64,000 nucleotides of DNA from Symbiodinium natans. Taxonomy: Eukaryota; Sar; Dinophyceae; Suessiales; Symbiodiniaceae. Every line of letters begins with the position of its first letter. Within the stretch, counting starts at the first letter, position 1. The stretch lies in the NCBI GenBank assembly GCA_905221605.1, contig CAJNDS010000239.1:1-64000 (forward strand), in the 5' to 3' direction. Below are positions 46,327-56,700 of the stretch, piece by piece. Under the pieces are notes generated by a model. That model was not told the origin of the DNA. It saw nothing but the letters and a program-made list of their open reading frames with translations, and made no database searches. Position numbers and translations under genes: made by a program.

Positions 46327-46510
46327 GTGGTCCTCTGGTCCCGTGGTCCTCTGGTCCCGTGGTCCTCTGGTCCCGTGGTCCTCTGGTCCCGTGGTCCTCT
46401 GCGTGGTCCTCTGCGTGGTCCTCTGGTCCTGTGGTCCCCTGGTCTTGTGGTGCCCTGGTCCTCTGGTCCTCTGGTCTGCTTGTCTGTCCGCCTGGTCCTG
46501 CGGGTCCTCT
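46327..46510. repeat. CCTCTGGTCCCGTGGT minisatellite
   Basis: About ten 16-bp units within the insertion. It contains an open WSSGPVV-like frame, an artefact of the repeat. Confidence 0.85.
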
Positions 46511-46554
46511 GCGTATAAATAAATAATTAATTTAGACAAATAAGTAAAAATCAA

Positions 46555-47575
46555 TAAATATATATATATATATATACACACGATAGTGAAGGTCGACGTG
46601 TGTGTATATATGTATGTATGTATGTGCATATATATATATATATATATATACATATTACATAATACACATTACATTACACATTGCCTATTATATACTATAC
46701 ATTATACATTATACATTATACATTATATATTATATATTATATATTATATATTATATATTATATATTATATATTATATATTATATATTATATATTATATGT
46801 TATTTATTTTATATTATATATTATATATTATATATTATATATTATGTATTATGTATTATGTATTACGTATTCTGTATTATGTATTATGTATTTTGTATTA
46901 TGTATTATGTATTAATTATGTATTATGAATTCTATATTATGTATTGTATTTGTATTATGTGTTATGTATTATGTATTATGTTAAATATATTTATTATGTC
47001 GTATGTACTATGTATTTTTGTATTATATATATTTTTATATAATTATTATTATTTATTACATATTACCTATTATATATATATATATTATCTTTAATTTATA
47101 TATATAAATTACTATCTGTTATACCTATATATATATATATTTTTATATTAAACATTATATCATGTGTATATATATACACGTATATATATATAAAAATATA
47201 TACATATATATATATCTATCATTTATATTTATATTTTCATATTGTCGTACATTATATGATATGTGTATGTATATAAATAAGTAAATATAAATATGAATAA
47301 ATAAATAAATATAAATAAGTAAATAAATAAATAAATATATATATATACTTATATTTATATCGCATATTGTATATTACATGCCATATATTGCATATTATAT
47401 ATTGTATATTGCATATTATATACTGCATATAATGCATAATATATAGTATATAATATATACTGTATACATAATATACGATTTTTTCAAATATATAATATTA
47501 TTTATTATTAATTACTTTATTATTTATTATTCATTATATAGTATATTTTATATATTGTGCAGTATGTATTATATA
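46555..47575. repeat. TA-rich satellite (TTATATA and variants)
   Basis: About 1 kb of TATTATATATTATA and TATGTATTATGTATTA words within the insertion. Tyr/Ile-rich frames here are artefacts. Confidence 0.9.
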
Positions 47576-47583
47576 TTGTTCTT

Positions 47584-48215
47584 TGAAGCCATTGGAATGC
47601 AAAGAAAATGGAAGTTTTTTTGCTTAAAGCATGTAGAAGTAGAGTTTTTCCGATGGAAACATAGAGATAATAGAGGATTTCTCATGAAAACGTGAAGACA
47701 GTAGACGTTTTCTTGTGGGAGTATGAAGAAATAGAGGTTTTCCCATTGAAAGATCGAGAAACTAGAAGGTTTTCCAACCACTACCACCACTTCTACGCAT
47801 CGTGCGAACATTGCTTGCCCCCCCCCAACCCCCCCGCTATTTTTTTTAAGCTGTGCAAAGCGTGCTGCAAAGCCAAGTGGGGGGGTGTGGGGGGGGGGGG
47901 GCCTGCGCCAACCCCAACCCCGCCGCGTTTTTATCAAGCTGTGCCACTGCAAAGCGTGCTTTATGAATCTTGTTGAAGCCATTGGGATACTAAAAAGTTT
48001 AAGTTTTTCTTAAAATACATGCAAATAGAGGTTTTCCGATGGAAACATAGAGATGATAGAGGTTTCCTATGAAAACGTGAAGTTAATAGAGGTTTTCTTG
48101 TGGGAATATGAAGAAATGGAGGTTTTCCTATTAAAAGATCGAGAAAATAGAAGGTTTTCCAACCACTACCACCACCCACTACTACCCATCGTGCGCATTG
48201 TGTTTGCAAATGGGG
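47584..48215. repeat. Tandem duplication, ~388-bp spacing
   Basis: GAAGCCATTGG...GGAAACATAGAGAT...GAAAACGTGAAG...AGAAGGTTTTCCAACC occurs at 47,584-47,840 and again at 47,972-48,215. Each unit ends near a C-rich tract. The ATAGAGGTTTTC word is itself repeated within each unit. Confidence 0.8.
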
Positions 48216-48458
48216 CGGGGGGGGGGGCTGCGCCCCCCCCCCACCCCCCCCCCCCAACCCCCCCCTCCCAAACCCCCCCCAACCCCCCCCCCCCCAACCC
48301 CCCCCCCCCAACCCCCCCCCCCCCAACCCCCCCCCCCCCCCGCTGTATTCCAAGAAGAAAATGGGTTATTTTTTTTTTGATGCTTATTTATTTTATTTTT
48401 GATCCCTTGGGGTTATTTTTTTTTTGATGCTTATTTATTTTTTTTTGATCCTTAACTC

Positions 48459-48468
48459 TTACGGGGTG
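48459..48468. repeat. Target-site duplication, right
   Basis: TTACGGGGTG immediately right of the T-rich terminal repeat. Confidence 0.75.
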
Positions 48469-48985
48469 AAGGGTTTGCAGGACTTCATAGCGCTTCCGGG
48501 GCCTACAGGGTTTATAGTTTGTGTTTTTGGGATCACGTACTGTCTAGGGTTCGCGGTAGGACTGTGGTTGTCAGTGCCCCAAATCAGGCTCGAGTACAAG
48601 ATATCCAAACCCTATAAAGCCCCTACTTGTAGTACCAACTGAACCTCCAAGTGGGGTTTAGGGCTTTGGGGCCTTGGGGCTTTCGATGTTTGAGCCCAGA
48701 GATTGCGACAGGACCCAGCCCGAAGCCTCAGACCCTAGAATCTTAAGCCTTAAGCCCTAAAACCTACAGTCCCTAAAAGCTGTAACCCCAAACCACAATT
48801 TCCTATACCCCAAGCCCTCAGCTCAAAACCCTGTAACCCCAAAGTCCCGAACCTTCGCAGCTTCGCAGCCAAGTGGCCCAAACCCGATCCGAGGATTAGT
48901 TTAAAGGGGTTTCGGGCTTAGGGTTCAGGGTTTAGTGACGACCGCTCACGTGGCAGACCCAGTGCTGAAGAGTTCATTGCTCGCC

Positions 48986-49440
48986 ATGGCCGGCAGACGC
49001 TCCGCCAAGCGTTCGGCGTGCTGTCTGGTCGTGGCGCTTGTCCTCGCCAAAGGTCGGACCTCTTTAAACCCTAAACCCTAAACCCTAAACCCTAAACCCT
49101 AAACCCTAAACCCTAGACCCTAAACCTCTGACTTGCTCTAAGAGGGTTGGCAAAAGAAGTGTGCTGTGGAACCGTAGCCCTCAGCCCAACATCCAAACGC
49201 CTGGAACCATCAACAGTACATACCACTCAAACCCTTCAACCCTAATCCCTACCCCCCCCAAACCCTAAATTACTTTAAACATCTTTAAACCCCCCTAAAC
49301 CCTAAACCCTAAACCCTAAATTACTTTAAACCCAAATCTGAAAAACCCGAAGCCGGAAGTGGGAAAGGCGACGGGCCGCTCGAGACCACGAGCACCACCA
49401 CGACCACCACGACGCCAAGCCGCTCGAAGTGCAGAGAGAA
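48986..49440 (+). CDS. secreted or surface Thr-rich protein, first two exons
   Basis: Exon 1 (48,986-49,052) starts MAGRRSAKRSACCLVVAL then VLAKG, a short basic N-terminus and hydrophobic core typical of a signal peptide, and ends GCCAAAG|GTCGG in phase 1. Exon 2 (49,353-49,440) begins AAG|CC and restores the frame: AGSGKGDGPLETTSTTTTTT then PSRSKCREK, ending GAGAA|GTACGC. Thr-rich linkers after a signal peptide are typical of extracellular or cell-wall proteins. The 300-base intron is largely CCCTAAA array. Downstream exons, possibly those at 50.2-50.8 kb, could not be connected with certainty. Confidence 0.55.
49053..49352 (+). other. Intron with CCCTAAA arrays
   Basis: Perfect CCCTAAA repeat at about 49,069-49,125 and 49,300-49,320, and ACTTTAAAC words. 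No G-strand arm is present. Confidence 0.7.
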
Positions 49441-50189
49441 GTACGCTAAAATACGGGCATTCCCCCACGAAGGGTACTGTGAAGATACCCCCAAAAACAG
49501 TATTCTCCTGATAAGAGGGAACCCCCTAATAAGGATTTATGTTCGTAAACCCCCGTGTAGGGCCCACAGGCCCAAAACCCTGTAAATCCCAACCAAGCGA
49601 ACCCTGAACGCTCGGAAGCCTGAGCCTCCAGTGTTTAGGGTAGAAAGTTTATGGGGCCGACAGGCCAGGGTGTAGATACTCTTTTGGTGTTGAAGATCGC
49701 AGATGTTTTGTACTTGGAGGGTTTGTTGTGGGCTAAGTGGGCTCAGAGGGTTTACAGGGCAGCTTTATCAGACCGGACCCCGAAACCCAGAACCCCCGAA
49801 CCGAGGCTCCACTGTGTGGGGCTGCAACCCGTTTGATGGGTGGCAGAGATTCAGGACGCCGGTCTGTTGCGTGTCTTTCTTCTTGCCCCAGGGGGTTCAT
49901 GTCTTGATCACGATCAGGAGGAGGAATGGTACGGATCAGGTTGAGGATGACGATCATGATGAGGATGATGGTGGATAAGAACATAAATATCAGTATAAGT
50001 AGAAATACTAATATAAGAATACAGTAGTATAGTAATTGAAATTACAAAAGTAGCAATACAGCAAGATATTAATCAATAAGTATGGTCATATATAGATTTA
50101 TTAAAAAAATGGCGTAGTAAAAGACACATCGGTGATGAAGGAAGGATATGGCAAGTATCAAGGCAGCTGCACTTCTTGCCGGTCTTGAG
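49441..50189. other. Intron-like DNA
   Basis: Mixed DNA with a possible exon near 49,690-49,770 (LLVLKIADVLYLEGLLWAK) and an AT-rich patch at 49,980-50,110 made of ATATAAG / AATACAG words. Nothing is firmly assignable. Confidence 0.4.
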
Positions 50190-50387
50190 CAGGCCCCTTT
50201 CTTTTCGGGCTTCGGTCCGTGCTCCCTGCGCACGCCCTGGAGAATCCATCCCAGTGATTCCATGGGCCAACGATGATATGCCTCCTCACAGTCCGTCGTC
50301 CCAGCACATCCATTGCCGAGTGCATCCATGTCCGCACGTCGACAGGTGGTTGAAGCTTGAGAGGTTACCATGCTTACAGCCTGACAT
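50190..50387 (+). CDS. candidate exon, unknown protein
   Basis: GTCTTGAG|C opens a 65-codon frame including GESIPVIPWANDDMPPHSP then HIHCRVHPCPHVDRWLKL and ERLPCLQPD, ending ACAT|GTAGGT (GT donor). It joins in phase to a second candidate (50,439-50,500, ADSAPPLLIQLGLARGDHGF). The composition is protein-like and Cys/His-rich. No family is recognised. Confidence 0.4.
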
Positions 50388-50737
50388 GTAGGTACCTAAA
50401 CGAACCTCTCCAAGTCCCCTTCAGGATTACCCTCGCAGGGCCGATTCCGCGCCACCTCTGCTCATCCAGCTGGGACTTGCACGAGGAGACCATGGCTTCA
50501 GGGCTTAGGGTGTTCGTATTCTGAGATCCTGTGGCTAGTTCCTCCCCTCCCCGCCACCCACCCCTACTCCCCGCTCCAATTAGCTTTCCTTTAAGCCTTC
50601 CCTAGGCCCGACGCCCCAAACCCTAAACCCTCGGCCCGTAGACCCTACACAAGCCCCAAATGCCCAAACTTCAAGTGAGCCCTTGGGACCAAAAGCCCTG
50701 AGCCCAGAACCTAAAGCCCTCAGCCCGCCTTGCACAG

Positions 50738-50812
50738 GTTGAAGTCTACGACGCTTCGGGGTTCCAGGTGCGGGGCCCTGTGAGGCTGGCTTTGGGCAGT
50801 AGAGTTGGGTAA
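50738..50812 (+). CDS. candidate C-terminal exon
   Basis: TTGCACAG|GTT opens VEVYDASGFQVRGPVRLAL then GSRVG and TAA (50,810-50,812). Good composition and a clean acceptor; it may end the gene begun at 48,986 or 50,190. Unknown family. Confidence 0.4.
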   Translation, partial: VEVYDASGFQVRGPVRLALGSRVG

Positions 50813-51371
50813 CAGTCACCACAGCAGGCAGTTGCAAACAGAGTGCAGGCTCGTGTGCAAAATTTCCCTAGTTAAGGTCGTAAATCCAGGGGGGTCTTGA
50901 GCTCTGGGATTTTGGGGGCCTGGGGTTGGGGCTGAATCCTTGCGAAGTTCTCTGAGCTCTCTCCGCCAAGCTTCGCAGGGGTGGGGGTGGGGGGGTGGGG
51001 CTGCAGTCTTTCAGTCTTTTTTTTTGTGTATTTCGAGGGTTTCGGAGCCACATCCGGAGCACTGTTCTACCCCAGAGCAACCAACCCACGACACCAAGAA
51101 TTCCTAAAACAACTCCAACCAATGCCACCCGCAAAATTCCTAACCTCATCCGTGCCACAATCCCCACAAAATTCAACCTGAAGACCCCCGAACTGATCTA
51201 TTCTAGACCAAAGTACGCAGTCGAATTGGGAAGTGATGTCTATCAGTTATGCTTAATCATGTTACCCATATCCTCTTGTCCATCATCCAATGCCGATCTG
51301 CAACATCTGTTTTTTTGGGACTGCACCAACATCCTCCACTTCAAGGAGGTGCACCTGGTGTGCTTGTGCTT
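50813..51371. other. Intergenic-like DNA
   Basis: No TTTAGGG arrays. It contains a T-run preceded by GTGGGGGGGTGGGG (about 50,980-51,025). Long frames around 50,995-51,290 on the + strand lack protein-like composition. Confidence 0.45.
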
Positions 51372-51389
51372 GGGGGCATATGGCTCAAG
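51372..51389 (+). other. possible spliced-leader relic
   Basis: GGGGGCATATGGCTCAAG: the last nine bases match the end of the dinoflagellate spliced leader (...TTTTGGCTCAAG). An eight- to nine-base match is expected about once by chance in a window this size. It is listed because it sits 36 bases upstream of an intronless ORF. Confidence 0.25.
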
Positions 51390-51424
51390 TTGCATCTTTT
51401 GTCGTCCCACCCGGTTGCCTTGTC

Positions 51425-51901
51425 ATGGACGTTCTGAGATATGGATCGGGCAGGTCCTGCATGGCTCGCGTCGCTGCCGCTTTCGGAATTGGAGTTGTGG
51501 CCTCGATTCCCAGCAACACGGTGTGGCCAGGAGCATTTGTACTGCATCCGTGTCCACGTTCAATGACCTTAACGACCCGGCGCTGCAAGAGCGAAGAAGA
51601 AATGTCAAAGGAGGCAATTAAGGCGATGGTTCGTGGGCTTCAGAAAGCTTCAAACGAGTATTTCGAAAGGCCAGCGGAAAATTATGAGGATGTAATGTTG
51701 AAGATGATGCAACAGCCTGACTCAGGGGTAAGACAGTGGGCCGATGAGCAGTCGCAGAAGATCAGGTCCTATCTCGATAGCCCAATGAGAGCTGAAGCCA
51801 ATGACAGGGGCGGCACAAAGTCCATTCTTGGCCGCCTGTCGCGCCGTGCTCGCCAACTGAAACAGAGGTTTCAGAAGTGGCTCTCCAAGATGTCTGTTTG
51901 A
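51425..51901 (+). CDS. intronless ORF, unknown helical protein (158 aa)
   Basis: ATG at 51,425 (MDVLRYGSGRSCMARVAAAF) begins an Ala/Gly-rich N-terminal part. From residue about 60 the sequence is clearly protein-like: MSKEAIKAMVRGLQKASNEY, then FERPAENYEDVMLKMMQQ, then SQKIRSYLDSPM and a basic LSRRARQLKQRFQKWLSKM, ending TGA. The C-terminal 100 residues look like amphipathic helices. The frame is also open upstream to 51,290. Lack of introns and telomere-like repeat is unusual for this window and would fit a retroposed gene. No family is recognised. Confidence 0.5.
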   Translation: MDVLRYGSGRSCMARVAAAFGIGVVASIPSNTVWPGAFVLHPCPRSMTLTTRRCKSEEEMSKEAIKAMVRGLQKASNEYFERPAENYEDVMLKMMQQPDSGVRQWADEQSQKIRSYLDSPMRAEANDRGGTKSILGRLSRRARQLKQRFQKWLSKMSV

Positions 51902-53091
51902 AGCCCACAGGAGGCAAACATCGGTTCGGACTGCTGGCAGAAACTGCAAACAGGCAGAAGATGAGCGCGTCTCCCTGTAGTCCGAGTGCCGTTCGTCCGA
52001 AGCAATGACAGTGACTGTAGCGGAGAGGGAAATTTCGCATGCAGGGTTTCGGAGCATTTGGGGGTATAGGACTTCTAAGCCCTAAGCCCTGATCCGAGTT
52101 CGCCCTCTGCCTGGTAAGGTCTCTTTGTCTGCGTCTGCGCCCTACGGCCGCTCGGGTAGCATGGTGGGGCGGGCTTTGTAGGGCTTTGCAGGGCTTCAGG
52201 GCTGAGGATTTCGCTTTTTTAAGTGCTAATCCCTTGGCTTCGAGTGGCCCTGCATCCTGAGCAGTTTTCACGCAGGATGGTGTTGCCCCACTTTCTTGGT
52301 ACAGCTGACTAGTCATCTACTCACCTTAGAATTTGCCATGTCGAAGCCTCTTTGCCTCCCTAAACTCTAAACCCTATGCCTCCCTAAACCCTAAACCCTG
52401 AAGCCTGCGCAAGAAGGTCATGCAAGTGGCAACCCTGCATCGAACGCCGTGGATGGCCAGCAGAGGCGCCTGCAAGGAATAGGATTTCTTTGGGGGTTGT
52501 TCCTCGCCTCAAGGGACTAAAGGAGGGACCCTTATAAGGGACCTTAGGGGTTGTGCAGGGGTTATTTAGGGGTTACTTATGTATTTAGGGACCATGTATA
52601 TAAGGTATATATAGGGGTTAGACAGGGGAATGTGATTAAGGGTCCCTTCTGGGGGTCCCTCCTTATACCCCTTAATCACCTCCTTTGCTGGCCCAAGGCT
52701 TCAACCCCAAAGCCGTAAGTTTGGGGAATCCCAGAGGCCTGAGCGTCCTTGCAGAGGGAGGGCTTTTTGTGGAGAGCCCTCCAAATCTAAACGGGCCCTG
52801 GCCATATGGCACAGACCCCAGAAGGCTTTCATTCAGAGCCTCGTAACATGGTGGCGACCCAAAAGTAGATGTAGCAGCCCGCAAAGGTCTTCGTGGGGTT
52901 GAACGAAAGGGTCCCCATCCGTGAACGACAAGAACACCCGTCCACCCCCCGAACTCCCGCAAACTCCCAAACCCTACACGGTAAGCTCTAAACCCTCAAG
53001 CCCGAAGCCCGAGCTCTTGGCTTTGGAAGCCTCCTCTACACCATAGAAGCCGCCTCGAAATCCTAGAAACCATAAACCCTAAACCTGGAAG
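51902..53091. other. Intron-like or intergenic DNA
   Basis: CCCTAAA and TTTAGGG words at 52,370-52,400 and 53,075-53,090, and GGGGTTA...GGGACC repeats around 52,490-52,670. The segment 52,725-52,830 is open on both strands (+: GGLFVESPPNLNGPWPYG; -: a 96-codon frame), so its coding strand is undecided. Confidence 0.4.
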
Positions 53092-53181
53092 AACGCTCTC
53101 AGCACGTATTTCGCTGGCGACCACGACATTGGCTCCGGCTGCACCTGCTGGGACAGCTCGAAGATCGGCTCATCAGGCCAT
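53092..53181 (+). CDS. candidate exon, NALSTYFAGDHDIGSG
   Basis: CTGGAAG|AAC opens NALSTYFAGDHDIGSG then CTCWDSSKIGSSGH, ending at TTTAGGG repeat. The C-T-C-W motif and Gly/Ser content suggest an extracellular or metal-binding segment. Unknown family. Confidence 0.45.
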
Positions 53182-54336
53182 GGGTTTAGGGTTTAGGGTT
53201 TAGGGTTTAGGGTTTAGGGTTTAGGGCAAAGGGTTTGGGGTTTAGGGTTTAGGGTTCTAATAGGGCTTATGGGGACTCGGGGAGTGCAGGGTTAAGGGCT
53301 TAGGGCCGTGTAGGGTTCAGGGTCAGAGGAGTTCAGGGTGTTTCAGATTCATCCCCTGCTCCCCCAACAGCAGCCGCAAAGCAGGGTTCGAGCGCGATTC
53401 AAAAACTGGCCGCGATTCAGGAAAGAGGCAACTTGGGCGATTGAGGAAACGACGAAACTGCCCGATTCAGTAAACGTGATTCAGGAAACAGCGATTCGGG
53501 CGACCACGCGATTCCGGAAGCCCACGCGCTCTGCAAACCCAGATTGAGGAAAAAGCCCCCGAAACGATGCTCCCATCCTGGCAGAAAGGTGCCGCGCTTG
53601 TGGCATGGCATGGCGGCATGACATGCCACGTGACATGCTGCTAAAGGCTGGGTGTCGGCAGCACGGCCGGCCAGGTGCAGGCAGTCATAAGGCGTGCTAA
53701 TGTTCGGGACAGATGGAGGCGGGTTTTCCGAATCCGCGTTTTCCAGCCAGTTTCAACCCGAGTTTTCCAGTTTCCCCTTTCTTGAGTTAGTTTCCCGAAT
53801 CTTGTTTTTTCAGTTTCCGAATCCGTGCGTTTTCGGTTTCCGAATGAGCGGCTGACCAAGGGGTTTTGTGAGGATTCAAATGAGTTATAGGGCGTTTGGA
53901 CTTAGTTTGGAGGCTGAGCGTGTGGGGGCAAGGTAGGTTGAACCAAATTAGTGTACTTGAGTCCGTAAATACCCAAAGCCGCAACCTGGTCCTACAAGCC
54001 ATACAAGCCACAATTCAACTCCCTATAAGCCCTTGCGACCCACCCAAAACTCCCCAAGCCCTAAAGATTCCGAGCCCTTCGGAATATTTCATGTTTACCG
54101 GTTTGCAAGTTTACAGGGCTTAACAGGATCTAACTCAAAGTTCGATTTTTCAGAGGGCTCAAAAGGGCCAGCCTATAGTGCTCCGGAGTGTAGGCCTTAA
54201 ACCTTAAGGGTTTTGATTTGCGTCGAGGGCCAGCTTTGCGTCTCTGTGGCAGTATAGTAAGTCAGGGTACCCAAAAGCATGCATAATAGTTTGGATCAAC
54301 GAGTTTAATCCCAAGCTGTAAGGCCTCAACTCCCCC

Positions 54337-54369
<33 letters not shown>

Positions 54370-54546
54370 AGCTCTAAACCCTGAGCTTTGAGCCTGAAGG
54401 CGGGACAGGCATTGTCTTACTTTTTGAAAGGTTTCTAGGGTTTGGGCTTGAGGGTTTGGGGAGGGTAGCGATAATTCGGGTTGTCAAGTACCTCAACATT
54501 GTTACAGTCTAGGGTTACCTGACTTCTACCCTTATAGTATCGTCAG
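53182..54546. other. Intron-like DNA with self-complementary repeats
   Basis: TTTAGGG array at 53,183-53,260, then GATTCAGGAAA/GCGATTC words at 53,395-53,520 and their approximate reverse complement TTTCCGAATC/CAGTTTCC at 53,720-53,850, able to pair. A C-homopolymer of about 37 bases lies at 54,332-54,368. Confidence 0.55.
54332..54368. repeat. C homopolymer (~37 bases)
   Basis: Uninterrupted C run; its true length is uncertain because such runs are hard to sequence. Shorter runs lie at 44,181, 55,845 and 62,391. Confidence 0.9.
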
Positions 54547-54610
54547 TGCGACCCGGCCAGGCATCACGGTGGACATGGGCTCCCCGCACCTGGGCTGGAA
54601 CTTGAGAAAG
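54547..54610 (+). CDS. candidate exon, RPGITVDMGSPHLGW
   Basis: ATCGTCAG|TGCG opens RPGITVDMGSPHLGWNLRK and ends AGAAAG|GTTGAG. V-D-M-G-x-P-x3-W recalls a strand of diaminopimelate epimerase, but no other DapF motif was found nearby, so no name is given. Telomere-like sequence is sparse here. Confidence 0.35.
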
Positions 54611-55264
54611 GTTGAGAGTGGTTTCCCTTGGGTTGATGGGCATGGGGCAAGTTCTGCTCCAAAAATTGGCGGGTGGGTGAAGCTCTAAAGCTGTAAGCCC
54701 TGATCCCGCTTGTGGGATGTAGGGTGCCCTCCTGAGTCCTCTGCTTAGGCGATCGGTTGGCCGCATCAAGATATCCCAAGGGGGCGACGACAACAAGTGG
54801 TCGGTTGCAGCTTGGTCGGACCTCTGTTGCCTCGCCTGTGCTGTCAAGGCACGGCGCCAACTGTGGGTATGAGGGTCAAGTGTATGCCGCTCTTGATTGT
54901 TCGGAAATTCAACCTCAGGTTCGGCTTGTTTGGTTTTCAGGGTTTGCAGGCAAGCAGGTCAGAGCATTCTGTCATATTCTATCGGCCAGTCTCCTGCTGC
55001 TTGGGCTCAACAGAAAGCCAAACAACGGATAAGTGCAGATGCGCTTTTTTTGTCTGTTGCGAAGATGCATGTTTCGCCTGGACAGGAGAGATAAGCAACC
55101 TGCCAAACAACTTAAATAAGTACACCCTTGAGCTTTGACGACACGGGGAAGAAGGGATAAGGCATAGGATGGACCCATTGACCGGAAGCTTTAGCGAATC
55201 TGTCCCGCATCCTTTTGTTGTGCTTCCCCTTATCGGCATCTTCACCTCATACTCAGACCTCTAG
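54611..55264. other. Unassigned DNA with a possible exon
   Basis: A frame near 54,985-55,093 reads SPAAWAQQKAKQRISADALF then LSVAKMHVSPGQER before a stop. It looks coding, but other frames are open too and borders are unclear. Confidence 0.35.
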
Positions 55265-55411
55265 CGTGCGAGCGCAGCCCGACATGTGCAAGCAAGCGGG
55301 ACCAAGGCACGGATGAAGATCGAGTGTGGATCTTCCTCTGTTTGGTCTACAGATGCGTCGTTCATCGACACTTCTCGGACTTCAACGACAATCACGTGTT
55401 GCTTGGCTATG
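55265..55411 (+). CDS. candidate exon, WIFLCLVYRCVVHRHFSDFN
   Basis: CCTCTAG|CG opens CERSPTCASKRDQGTDEDR then WIFLCLVYRCVVHRHFSDFN and DNHVLLGY, ending GGCTATG|GTGAGA. The 3' border is a clear GT donor. The hydrophobic middle could be membrane-associated or buried. Unknown family. Confidence 0.45.
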
Positions 55412-56700
55412 GTGAGAACGCTTTTGGTACTTAGGCGTGGCCAAGCCCGAAGCTTGCCCCTCTCGTCTCCCCCAATGGCTTCATGCCACAAGCGTCCTCA
55501 AGGCCCTGCGAGTTCGAAGCTTCTTCAATGCCCCCCAAAAAAAATCTCGAGTTGTGTTCATGGCCTAGACAGGTTTTGCACCTTTCACCCCGTGTGCTGA
55601 GGGGTCAAATATTGCGTTTTTAGACTGGAATACTTTAAGGTGGTGGGTCTCAGAAGCCAGAAGCACTACCAAAGAGTCGTGGAACCAAAGGCGTCTCCAC
55701 GCTTCGTTTGTTTTCCTATAGCTGCTGGAGGGTTAAGCCTTTAGCTCGGGCCAAGCATCGGCTCTTTACTGTTCCTGTCCGTGCCTGATGAGCACACCTT
55801 GTCTGCGTAGTGGAAAGGCCATACATTGCAGATGAGGCAATGCCCCCCCCCCCCCCCCCCGAAATCTTGGTTATTGATGCCTTTGTTCTTTTGAGCGGTG
55901 GCCTCGTGACACGCTTTTTGTTCGCCTACGCCGGTGCCCTGAATTGGGGGTGGAGAGTGAGAATTATAGTCTGAAACTACGCCTATCAGAAGATTTACAA
56001 GAACAATCTTGTGAAAAAACATGATGGCCATACCGCTGCACTGCCAAACTAGCCCTAGACTCCGCCCGCCATCTGAAACCTGAAGCCCTGAACCTTCCCC
56101 AACCTATATTAAGTCCATCTGGGGGCCTTAAACCCCGAAACCCTGAACCCCAAACTCCAAGCCCCCCAAGCTCCAGAAGCATGAGGCAGCCAAGATGGAT
56201 GTTCGACCACCCTGCAAACTCCACTGAATGCTCCTCGGCCTTGGCATCTCCAAATGCCATGCAGGGAGGGTTTGGGTGTGGGGCTTTTGGGGTTTAGAGC
56301 ATTTAGAGCTTGAGATTTCTTTGCGCGGTTTAGGGGTGTCTAGCTAAACCCTAAACCCCAAAAGGCCTAAGCATAAACCTAACCCCCGAGGCCTCAGCCG
56401 CAGACTCCAAGCCCAGCCGACTCGAAGATCCCAGCCTCCCCGAACCCTTGGATTTTGGGGTTCAGCCCCCGAAATCCTTAGCTTCCTCAGTGCAGGATGC
56501 CCCTTTTTGGCGCAAGGGGAGTTAGGAAATCGAATCAAATGACGAGGCGGGCTCCAGCCGCAGAGGGGGTCTAAAGAAGCCCTCGGCCCTAGATCTAAAG
56601 AATGCCCAGTATTTTTCCTGTTTATGTATCGGGTTTAGGGGTGCAAGGGGTGTAGGGGCTTAGGGCTCCAGGATCCCTTACGCACCCCTTTAAACCCAAA
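55412..56700. other. Intron-like DNA
   Basis: A C homopolymer near 55,845 and telomere-like words after 56,030. Weak candidate at 56,180-56,268 (MRQPRWMFDHPANSTECSSA). Confidence 0.4.

Larger units (their letters stand above)
46222..48458. mobile_element. 2.24-kb insertion with A/T-rich terminal inverted repeats
   Basis: The left end (46,227-46,312) is two to three copies of GGCATCAAAAAAAAAATAA. The right end (48,366-48,452) is the inverted counterpart, TTTTTTGATGCTTATTTATT. Both are bordered by the 10-bp repeat TTACGGGGTG. Removing the insertion and one copy joins GGGTTTAGGGTTTACGGGG to TGAAGGGTTTGCAG, a smooth G-rich intron-like sequence. The interior is noncoding: a CCTCTGGTCCCGTGGT repeat (46,327-46,510), about 1 kb of TA-rich repeat (46,555-47,575), a tandem duplication of about 250 bases (47,584 and 47,972) and C-rich runs. 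A non-autonomous DNA transposon or composite repeat is the likely identity. No transposase was seen. Confidence 0.65.

Noticed and set aside
46586-47094. Tyr/Ile-rich frames over 100 codons
   Set aside because: TA satellite inside the insertion element.
52672-52962. 96-codon minus-strand frame
   Set aside because: The + strand of the same segment is also open with good composition; no splice or motif evidence decides.
54547-54610. Diaminopimelate epimerase identity for the exon with VDMGSP
   Set aside because: Only one short motif fits; neither catalytic Cys motif of DapF was found in the neighbouring 3 kb.
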